From: Lathyrus oleraceus
Taxonomy: Eukaryota > Streptophyta > Magnoliopsida > Fabales > Fabaceae
DNA length: 64,000 bases
Assembly (NCBI RefSeq): GCF_024323335.1
Contig: NC_066583.1
Location: forward strand, 365,239,877-365,303,876
Direction of reading: 5' to 3'
Shown here one piece after another: positions 24,901-33,012 of the stretch (positions within the stretch are counted from its first letter, which is position 1; each line of letters begins with the position of its first letter). Under the pieces are notes generated by a model. It did no database searches and had not been told where the DNA came from. It saw only the letters and a program-made list of their open reading frames with translations. Position numbers and translations under genes: made by a program.

Positions 24901-25394
24901 ATTGGCATGAGATGCTCCCATTTGCTTTGCACGGGTATCATACATCCATCCGTACTTCAATAGGGGAAACCCCTTTCTCTCTTGTATATGGTATGGAAGC
25001 AGTGCTCCCTGTAGAGGTTGAGATTCCATCATTGCGTGTGCTCATGGATGCCAAGTTGATTGAGGCTGAATGGTGTCAAACCAAATATGATCAGTTGAAT
25101 TTGATTGAAGAGAAAAGATTGACGGTAATGTGTCATGGTCAGTTATATCAGCAAAGGATGAATAAAGCTTTTGATAAGAAGGTCAGACCTCGGGTATTCA
25201 GGGAAGGTGACCTTGTGCTCAAGAAGATTTTATCTTTCGAACCAGATTCTAGGGGCAAATGGACTCCTAATTATGAAGGCTCATATGTTGTCAAGAGAGC
25301 CTTTTCAGGAAGTGCTTTGATTCTTACAACTATGGATGGTGAAGAGTTCACTCGTCCTATGAACGTAGATGTAGTAAAGAAATACTTGGCATAA
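21971..25394 (+). pseudogene. pol of element A: RT, RNase H, archaeal RNase H, integrase; three stops
   Basis: One unbroken frame of about 1,141 codons after the intron, with stops at 22113 (TAG), 23532 (TAG) and 23643 (TAA). RT has FMDGFSGYNQIKMA, PFGLKNAGATYQRAM and the catalytic YVDD. The first RNase H (MYLNVLEDSMGCVLGQ to the E of LEKTYCALAWA) lacks the usual first Asp. The archaeal-type RNase H keeps NNMAEYEAC, GDSDLVVNQI and DENRMADAL but has lost the block with its first catalytic Asp (GPEPGSRLGIGAV). Integrase (open 23646-25394) shows an HHCC-type finger, the D-D-E residues in GIDMID, TDNRSN and GAVEAANK, and a C-terminal GKWTPNYEGSYVVKR. No chromodomain. Confidence 0.93.
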
Positions 25395-25570
25395 GAATAA
25401 AAGAACAACTCGCTAAGTTGAAAACCGAAAGGGCGACTTAGGCAAAAATGAGCGCCTCGGTGGATTGAAAACCCGAAAGGGCGATCTAGGCAAAAATTTG
25501 AGACATAAAATAGAAAAGAATTTTCCCGATAAGTTGAGTACCCCACCCCGGGGCAACTTATGCAAAAATT
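25395..25570 (+). promoter_or_regulatory. Three-unit stem-loop array after pol of A
   Basis: Starts right after the pol stop. Pairs are CTAAGTTG/CGACTTAG (25413-25420 with 25434-25441), TGGATTG/CGATCTA (25461-25467 with 25482-25488) and ATAAGTTG/CAACTTAT (25529-25536 with 25554-25561). Each unit is followed by (G)GCAAAAA. Stem sequences differ but pairing is kept, and C and F have the same design. It looks like a structured 3' UTR element of unknown function. Confidence 0.65.
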
Positions 25571-28198
25571 AAGGATTTTGGCAGGTAACTGCATTCTTCT
25601 GATCTTCCAGTCTTGGAGAACTTTGTTGAGCACAAGGGTTGACGTGATTCATCATCCCCAGTAATAGCCAAAAACATAGCGGATATCAAGATTTGGAGGA
25701 AGGAATAATGATCATTTGTATTCAATGAAACCCTTTTCCATGTAAATTACCATTTTCAACTTTGTAAAGATCTACGGAGTCTCGTCATTTACAAACTACC
25801 ATTCTATTAAATAAAGTTGAGCTTTTATCCAATTGTTTCCACTCTCATTTGTTTCAGCCAAATAGTTTAAATTTTTTTATGATCATCTTTGAAATTAAAA
25901 TTTTAAACCAAAATCTTTTATTTATTATTAAAACATATAAAAGCAAGAATTTTAAAGCAATTTTAAAGCAATATCAATAACATTTCGAAAAACAGCAAGT
26001 CCTAAGTGTGAAGCATTAATGGTTCCCGAGCAGTTAACCCTCAGTTATCCCCAATTGAGTTGGTTGATTCAGTTCCCCTGTGGAGTGTTTGTCCCCAACG
26101 AAGTTTGTGCATAAGTTCCCGACAAAATTGGTGATTACCCAGCTAGTTTTGATCTCCAACAGAGTGAGGAGGTTTTCCCCACTAGTTGCCATCCGACTCA
26201 CTCCCATTTAGAGTTTCCTCTTGGTTTTTGAGCAGCTATTTGCATTTATCCTCTGTATGGTTGTCTCCCCATTCAATATGGTATTTACTTAAAATTCCCC
26301 GCGGATTCGATAACATTTCCTTTCCTCAGCAGATCTCTTCCTTCCCCGGTTAGGGTTGAGCCCGTGGGATGCTGATCTCTCTTTTCTCTAGCATTTGTCT
26401 CCTTATTTTGTGGATTGACCGAGGATTGTACCGATGATTCAAATTTTGCGACACCTTTGTATCCTTTGCAATTGTTTTATCAGCATAATCATCATATATA
26501 CATATACATATACACTCATAATTTCATAATTGCATCATCATATCTACTGATTCATTGTTTGAGATCCCTATTCTCTGTTATGGCGGTACTTTATACCCAT
26601 ACAAATCTAGCGTCTGTCATCCTTTAATTGTAGAGTGTCGTCCCCTTAAGCAGAAAGACTTTAATCTTTCTCCTTTTCCCTACTGAGTTATTCCCTCGTG
26701 GACGGGTATTGTTTTAGTTTCCTCCCTAGTTGATTATCTGGATGGAATCACTCCCCTTGAGTTATATCCTCATTGGGTTGAGTCTTGATTGATCGTTTCT
26801 TTCTAGCTCTTGTTTAGATAGATGCTTTGGGTCCCCTAAGAGTTTATTACCCAGTAAATGGTGGTATTCTTCTTAGTTTGCAGTTCGTTACTTCTTACCC
26901 AATACCCGACAAAAGTACCCATGTTTTCCCCATCAATAGAGTCCCCAGTGGATTCATTTTTTCCAGAAGTATATCCTTGATATGTTCATCCTAACCAATG
27001 ACAGATATCTTTCTTCCCCTGTTTGAGTTTATCCTTGATATGTTCATCCTAACCGATGGCGGATACTCTCATCTTGTGGTATTCTACCCAGTAAAAAGGT
27101 AGTTGTAATCCCTATTTTGTTCCCCCAAAGAGTTAATCCTTGATATGTTCATCCTAACCGATGACAGGTTTCCTTCTCTTTGGTCGTTTTCTACCCATTA
27201 ACTGGTAGTTGTAAATCCTACTTTCCCTCAACAGAGTCTATCCTTGATATGTTCATCCTAACCGGTGACGAATTTTCTCTTTGTTGGTATTCTATCAAGT
27301 ATTTGATAGATGTAATTCCTACTTTTGGTTCAGTTGGTTTATCCTTGATATGTTCATCTTAACCGGTGACGGATATCCTCCTTGATATCCCAGGTAAGTC
27401 TATCCTTGATATGTTTATCCTAACTGATGACAGATTTTCTTTCCTTTTGAGTCTATCCTTGATATGTTCACCCTAACTGGTGACGGATATTCTCGTCCTT
27501 GGTCTTCTACCCAGTAACTGGTAGTTGTAAATCCTATTTTTGCAGTTTTCACCCAACAAGGTTGTTCTTACCCAGTAACCGGTAGTGAATACTCCCTCCT
27601 GGTGCGAATTCCCAGTGAGCCATCCTTGATATGTTCATCCTAACCGATGACGGGCGTCCTCTTTGTCATACTTTTATTATCTCCTTACCTAATGACAGGT
27701 AGTGGATAATAGACTTCTGCTCCTCCTGTGTTGAATTTTATTTCTTCCCTAGTTGAGTTGAGGGTGCATTTCCTTAGTGAAATCATTTTTCCTACAAGAT
27801 TTGAGTGTGACAATTTTACCCTGATCTACTTGTATCCCCTGCAGACATTTTGTTTACCCGACTGAGTCTTCCCATTTTTTTTATGGAATTCCTCTAGTCC
27901 CTCAAACAATTTTTAAGTCGTAGCCTGGCCTACGCATAACCCTTTTTTACCCTAGAGTCTCTGTCTCCCCGACGAGTTTTCCTTATGAAATGCATTATGC
28001 TCTTGCGGATATTCGGTCTCTCTGATTTCTTCTCCTTTGTGGCAACATTTCCCCATAGAGAATTTTCTTCTACATTCATACCATATGCATCATGAGGTCT
28101 CTTAGGGACCAAAATTTGTTTCTATGTTGTTATTTAAGCCCATTCTACTGATTCAATGCGAAGATTTTAACCTTAATCTCCTCAGTTATAACGTCCTT
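25571..28198 (+). other. 3' UTR of element A
   Basis: About 2.6 kb without a credible gene. It holds many short 'tccccag/ttcccc' segments (for example 26040-26345 and 26941-26954) loosely like the primer-tRNA 3' end, and the tandem array at 26960-27655. Long 3' UTRs with tandem repeats are usual in Ogre elements. Confidence 0.7.
26960..27655 (+). repeat. Irregular tandem repeat in A 3' UTR (about eight copies)
   Basis: The unit tccttgatatgttcatccta plus accgatgacgg recurs near 26962, 27029, 27136, 27238, 27341, 27399, 27456 and 27623. It is separated by variable spacers, several of which carry a second repeated phrase (tacccagtaactggtag). Units are diverged, in line with the age of A. Confidence 0.88.
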
Positions 28199-28211
28199 AA
28201 ATAGGGGCATC
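28199..28211 (+). promoter_or_regulatory. Polypurine tract of element A
   Basis: AAATAGGGGCATC immediately before the TG of the 3' LTR at 28212. The core matches those of B, C, D and F. Confidence 0.88.
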
Positions 28212-28535
28212 TGTAAGACCCTAATTTTGACCCTAATATCCCTCATGCTATCTCATCATATGCATTAGCATTAGGATCACACCTTGGCATCCTCCTTACC
28301 CCTTTTTCATTGGGTTTATTTTGGGAGAGATCACCAAGCACCATGTGATTGTATCATACTTATATATTGTCATTTTACTAACCAAAATACCAAAAATATG
28401 TCTTTGTATTTGCCTAACTCTTTTGTAGGTAGGGCATGATCACCATTGATCTATCAGGTTCACACCTAGGGTTTAAGACCCTCATGGCTAAGAGCACAAT
28501 CAAATATTGATCCACAATGTCTCAAATCATCATAT
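28212..28535 (+). repeat. Truncated 3' LTR of element A
   Basis: Aligns to 562-885 with about 19 substitutions and one indel, then stops abruptly at tcatcatat, where reverse-strand RT sequence of element E begins. The remaining ~4.4 kb of LTR is missing from this side. Confidence 0.93.
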
Positions 28536-29359
28536 CATCAACATACACCTCAATCTCCTTGTGCATCGTATCATGAAACAAGGTAGTCATAGCGCGTTGA
28601 TACGTGGCTCCGGCGTTCTTCAAACCGAAGGGCATCACTCGATAACAGAATGTTCCCTAGGGTGTGATGAATGTTGTCTTCTCCATATCCTCAGGTGCCA
28701 TTTTAATCTGGTTATAACCGGAAAATCCATCCATAAACAAAAAGACATTGAATTTAGCCGTATTATCTACCAACATATCAATGTGTGGTAGGGGAAAATC
28801 ATCTTTCGGACTAGCTTTATTCAAGTCACGGTAATCCACACACATTCGAACTTTCCCATCCTTCTTAGGCACAGGCACAATATTGGCCACCCACTGAGGA
28901 TATGTAGAAGTCACCAGAAACACCACATCAATTTTCTTATGAACTTCTTCTTTAATCTTCACTGCCATATCAGGATGAGTTCTTCTGAGCTTTTTCCTCA
29001 CAGGCACACACTCAGGCTTCAACGACAAGAAATGTTGCACGATATAAGTATCTAGACCAGGCATGTCTTCATACGACCAGGCAAAGACGTCGACATATTC
29101 TCGTAGCAACTTAATCAACCCCTTCTTGACAGACTCTTCAAGGAGTGCCCCAATCTTCACTTCACAAATGCAGTCTTCAGTCCCCAAGTTGACTGTTTCC
29201 AGATTCTCAAGATATGGCTGAATGATCTTCTCCTCGTGCTCAAGCAGACGGGTAATCTCATTAGGAATCTCTTCAACATTATCTTCTTCTGCCTCAAATA
29301 CAGGGAACTCAAAGTTAGGAGATGGTGTTGGATCATTATGTTCAATGGGTTTGATTAAC
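28536..29359 (-). pseudogene. Reverse transcriptase fragment of element E
   Basis: The exon after the intron, starting at the acceptor (29359). An acidic linker leads into RT: KIGALLEESVKKGLIKLLREYVDVFAWSYEDMPG, then YRDLNKASPKDDFPLPHID, FMDGFSGYNQIKMAPEDMEKTTFITP. An in-frame TAG follows, then GTFCYRVMPFGLKNAGATYQRAM and finally VYVDD at the breakpoint. The frame is intact apart from that stop. Everything after the active site, including RNase H and integrase, is missing. Confidence 0.9.
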
Positions 29360-29632
29360 CTGCATAATGATTTTGAGTATAAAAGAGATTTTAGAATTCA
29401 AACAAAGCAAATCATTATGCATATGAAAAGATTGATTTTATTCTCTTTTTAGGGTTTTATGGTGATCACCAACTTCATGCAAAAAGCAAAAAGAAAAAAG
29501 AAATTGGGAAAAAAAACATTTAACATGCGATTATTGAATGAATATCATTGTATTAATCAAATTATGCCAACAATGTCTTCACTTTTCCTTTTGGCATGGG
29601 AGAAGGGTTTTTAAGCAAAATGAACACATTAC
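29360..29632 (-). other. Intron between protease and RT of element E
   Basis: 273 bp; donor tcaac|gtaatg at 29632 and acceptor cattatgcag|gtt at 29360 (sense). Splicing completes an ACG codon and restores one frame, and the donor overlaps the TAA that ends gag-pro, as in A. It holds the inverted repeat ATGCCAA/TTGGCAT (29564-29570 with 29591-29597), one base pair shorter than in A. Confidence 0.82.
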
Positions 29633-30274
29633 GTTGACTTATGGATAATTGTTGGAACATCAACATCGACCCAATTATTGTAGATTCCTCCGGGTATGAC
29701 AAAGTTGCCAAGGTCTTCCACTTCATCATCTTCAACAATGGCAGCAGCTTCCTGATCTTCAACGGTGTGGATGAAACCTCCACTCTGAAATAACCCAAGA
29801 TCATTAGAAACACCAGAAGAGTACCCTATACCAGCCTAGGATTTGTTATCTTTCAACTTGATCATTTCCCCAAACCAGTAGTTGCACCATGCTCAATGGC
29901 CAACTTTGCATCATTATATGAGACAAATGAAGAAAGTCCTTTCCTAGAAGAATCAACAATAGACAAGGCTTGGAACAGCGTTCCAACCTCATCCTCATCA
30001 TCAATATAGGAGAAGGAAGATAAATGGTTGACCAAGAGAGCCTTCTCCCCCCTATCACCACCAACTTCTTGTTCTTCACGAACTTCAACTTTTGGTGTAG
30101 GGTGGATGTCACGGCGCCTGCCTCGTGAATCCATGGTCTACCAAGCAAACAACTATATGACGGATGAATATCTATGACCTAGAAAGTGATATGGAAATCA
30201 CTAAGTCCAATCTTGATTGGGAGTTCTAATTCGCCAATCACAGTTTTACGCGATCCATCGAAAGCTTTCACTAC
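29633..30274 (-). pseudogene. Protease C-terminal part of element E
   Basis: Continues, in sense, from the part at 41745-42067 after element C. It has [45 protein letters not shown], then the post-protease stretch with a glycine pattern (TTGLGK) and an acidic tail ending in NNWVDVDVPTIIHKS at the intron donor. In-frame stops (near 30180 and 29837) break it. Without C it would be the usual gag-pro C-terminus. Confidence 0.82.
30270..30274. repeat. Left target-site duplication of element C (actac)
   Basis: actac is repeated at 41745-41749 on the other side of C. Confidence 0.94.
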
Positions 30275-30572
30275 TATAACACCCCAAAATTTGCCCTCCT
30301 CATTCATGCATTCATTTAGCATTTCATATTGCATTTCATCATGTCAATTAGAATTAGATCCAAGAAACTTAAAAAAAAAAAAAAAAAAAAAAAAACAACG
30401 GAAAATGAGTAAATAAATAATTAAATAAAAAAACGAAAAAAAAAATAATTATTATTTTTTACAAAAATAAATAAATAAATAAAAATAATAATAAAAAAAT
30501 AAATAAAATATAATAGAAAAACTTGGACTTGGACCTCTCTCATTTGAGCCCACAAAGCCATAAAAATCAGGT

Positions 30573-30580
30573 TATAAAAG
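30573..30580 (+). promoter_or_regulatory. Candidate TATA box of element C LTR
   Basis: TATAAAAG in the context aggttataaaagaggg; the matching site in the 3' LTR is 40341-40348. B and D have TATAAATA instead, so the core promoter differs between subfamilies. Confidence 0.6.
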
Positions 30581-31489
30581 AGGGAGATCAGACAGAAAAA
30601 GGAAGAGAAGCAAAATACTCTGAGGTTTCCTTGAAACAAAACCCTTGACAAAACCTGGAGAGGAACCTGACAGAGAACTCAGAGCAACCCTCATCTCACG
30701 CAAACCCTAACATTTCAACCGGTCTCTCCCATCAGGTTTGCCTCATTCCCATAATTTTATGCTCTTAATTTGGATCATCTGAATGTATGAGGTATAATGG
30801 ATGAATTTCATTATGTTTTTGCCCACGGGTTTAATTATGCATGAATGGGTGAAACCTATGCCTTGAATGTTTAATCACATGATTTCTGAAATGTATGCCA
30901 CAGGGTTTGAGGTTTCTGAAACCATACTGTTATCCATGAAAAAAATGCTTATCGTGTTTCACTAACCCTTTTGTTGAGTTTTTGTGAGGGCTCACAGACT
31001 CTTGCAGAGATGGTTTGCGTGGTTTTCCCACTTTATTTGTGGGATACCCCCTGGAGGTTCATTCCGATTACCTGTACTGACTCACCTTTCTTTGATGGCA
31101 TTAGCTTGGGAGATCCCTGGGTTTCTTACTCCTTTAATTGCTGTTACTTCGGATCCTTATCCGTGTGGTACTTTTACCTCTTTTCCGCATTTTATCGCTT
31201 TCTTAGCTGGAAGACCTCGATAGGAGGCATTTGTTTTCTTTTGTTTATTTACTTTTGAGCCCCTTGTTGGCACATTTACTTTATACATGTTTGTTTTGTA
31301 TGTGTTCGTATCCCTGCAGGTAGCGCGGTTCCTTCGTCAAGGACTGCCTTTTTGCCCTTGAGCATCCCAAACCCTAAAACCCAAAGCAACATGTTAACTC
31401 CTTCTACTACAGGCGAGTAAGTCTCCAAAGGTCGAGCATCCGGTAGATTGCGTAGTGACGTCGTTCGTCCAAAACCCAATCCATAACCC

Positions 31490-31547
31490 CGTAGTTAGCC
31501 GAACTACGTTTTGCTCTGATTCTCAGGCCAGATGAGATACGTAGGCA
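31490..31547 (+). promoter_or_regulatory. Paired-hairpin module, copy 1, in C LTR
   Basis: CGTAGTT/AACTACG (31490-31496 with 31502-31508), then gctctgatt, then TCTCA/TGAGA (31521-31525 with 31533-31537), then TACGTAGGCA. The phrase TACGTAGGCA recurs in A and F LTRs. Confidence 0.6.
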
Positions 31548-31591
31548 TAAGACGCGATGTCTTAGCGAGCACAATTACCCTTAACCCCTAG

Positions 31592-31644
31592 GTAGCCGAG
31601 CTACGAAGACTCTGATTCTCATATTCAGATGAGATACGTATGCA
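31592..31644 (+). promoter_or_regulatory. Paired-hairpin module, copy 2, in C LTR
   Basis: GTAGC-CGA-GCTAC (31592-31604), then actctgatt, then TCTCAT/ATGAGA (31617-31622 with 31629-31634), then TACGTATGCA. The order is the same as copy 1 with different stems. Confidence 0.6.
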
Positions 31645-31750
31645 GTGGATGCGACATCCACGCAAGTCATTTTCATTTAACCCCTTTTTTTTAGTAAATA
31701 ACACATTAGATAAACCCACACCCTTTAGACAAGAACTACAAAAGTGGATC

Positions 31751-31787
31751 CCGTAGAGTACTACGGATGCGTAGGGGTGCTAATACC
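31751..31787 (+). promoter_or_regulatory. AGTA-loop and CTAA-loop hairpins in C LTR
   Basis: CCGTAG-AGTA-CTACGG (31751-31766) and GGTG-CTAA-TACC (31776-31787, one G-T wobble). They are followed by the conserved phrase ccttccctt...taatcgactcccgaaccc found also in F. Confidence 0.65.
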
Positions 31788-31978
31788 TTCCCTTCGCATA
31801 ATCGACTCCCGAACCCAAGATTTGGTTGCGAGACCCTATCTTGTCCTTTCCTTTTTCAGGTTTACTTCGAGCGTTTCCTTTCCCTCCTTTGGGATGAATA
31901 ACGCACGGTGGCGACTCTTCTGTCATTTTCTTTCGCCGGTTGTTTTTTCGCGCACTATATTTTTCAGGTTGCGACAGC

Positions 31979-31996
31979 TGGCGACTCTGCTGGGGA
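31979..31996 (+). promoter_or_regulatory. Primer-binding site of element C
   Basis: TGGCGACTCTGCTGGGGA, two bases after the LTR. A partial copy of its first ten bases lies inside the LTR at 31909-31918. Confidence 0.92.
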
Positions 31997-33012
31997 TTAA
32001 CAGAAGTTGACCTCTTGCTGGTCCATCTTCCCTAAGCGAGTCCCTCCTAGCTTGTGTGATTTCTTGTTTATGTTCATGCTTTTGTACATTTATTTGCTTA
32101 CCTGCTTGCATGCATCTGTTGTATCTGTTGGATCTGTTTGTTTGTTTGTTGGGATGGGGTGTTTTATGAGAGATAAGCCCATTACCTAGGCTTGAGTGTA
32201 CACACAGGTTTTAGAGTGGATAATCATAAGGCTTGCGTGGTGTGTTGCTACATTAAGTCGTTCGTGAAGAACCACACCCAGACGAAGTTTCTTCTGGATA
32301 TATTATGTCTTACGGGTGTTCCGTAACGGCAGGATGTTCCTCTAGAAATCGTCGACTCTGGTGACCATTTCCCGAGAACTCAGTCGAGGCCTCTCCTCCG
32401 AGACGTGATTATGTTAGCTCTGGTGGGCGCATTCTCGCTGCTCAATCCGAGGACCCCGAGACTGGGAACTTGCTTTAGGATGTCCTGTTGAGGGGAGTCA
32501 ATGGAGGTCTTTTGTCCCGTAATAATGCCAAACCTTCAATGGTAAACGTATTATTCGCGACTGAAGGGCTGAAGCTGACGAACTTCTGTTCTTAGAACCT
32601 ACCAGTGAGGGGCGGGCTAAATTCAGGAAACCTTAACCTCCAACCAACCCGGTTTTCTGGAGCAGAGTTTTGGTCTTGTATTATATTCCTCAGTGAATTT
32701 CTCTCCAGGCAGTGCAACCTGACAGATGTTCAAGCGGATCCATCAATTCTGATTGACATGCCTTTGCATTGCATAACATCATCTGCATATTTGCATCCAA
32801 CATCTCATGCTTATTCATTTGCAGGGTATTCCCTTTCAAAACGGGGGTGCCTTAAAACTGAACAAGCAGTGCATCGCATACCATGCATATTAACCCTTGT
32901 CTGTTTTGCAGGTGTCACCGCAGTGTCTAATGTTTGTTCCCTGTATCAGGCAGTTATTGGTCCCAAGCGAGTCCACAGGTACCCGACAAAGGAAAATCGT
33001 CCACAGCTAGCG
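31997..33012 (+). other. Leader of element C
   Basis: About 1 kb before the gag start. The first ~700 bp (to about 32705) has no visible match to the leaders of A or B. From ctctccaggcagtgcaacc (about 32700) onward it matches B closely. A splice-acceptor-like tgttttgcag|gtgtc sits at 32903-32917. An ATG at 32605 opens the same frame as gag, but the leader is unlikely to be translated. Confidence 0.6.

Larger units (their letters stand above)
562..28535 (+). mobile_element. Element A: Ogre-like Ty3/gypsy retrotransposon, 3' truncated
   Basis: A long LTR retrotransposon on the plus strand. In order it has a 5' LTR (split by element B), tRNA-Arg-type primer-binding site, leader, ORF1, gag-protease, an intron, RT-RNase H-archaeal RNase H-integrase, a 3' UTR with tandem repeats, a polypurine tract and the first 324 bp of a 3' LTR. 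ORF1 upstream of gag, the intron and the second RNase H are the known marks of the Ogre/Tat lineage. Every coding region carries stops, so this copy is not autonomous now. The two LTR starts (562 and 28212) differ by about 19 substitutions and one indel over 324 bp by eye, making A older than the elements nested around it. Confidence 0.93.
30275..31976 (+). repeat. 5' LTR of element C
   Basis: TATAACACCCC at the start (TG to TA), GCGACA at the end. Contains an A-rich block at 30370-30510 that varies in length from the 3' LTR, a TATA box at 30573, and a structured segment at 31490-31790. Confidence 0.95.

Noticed and set aside
30971..31258. Open frames of about 80-95 codons recurring in all LTRs of B, C and D (for example at 30971, 31744, 40739, 41512)
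   Set aside because: They recur because the LTRs are about 99% identical; frames are open on both strands in the same stretch, none has a known domain, and the B and C versions diverge by frameshifts at the ends. Recent duplication explains them.
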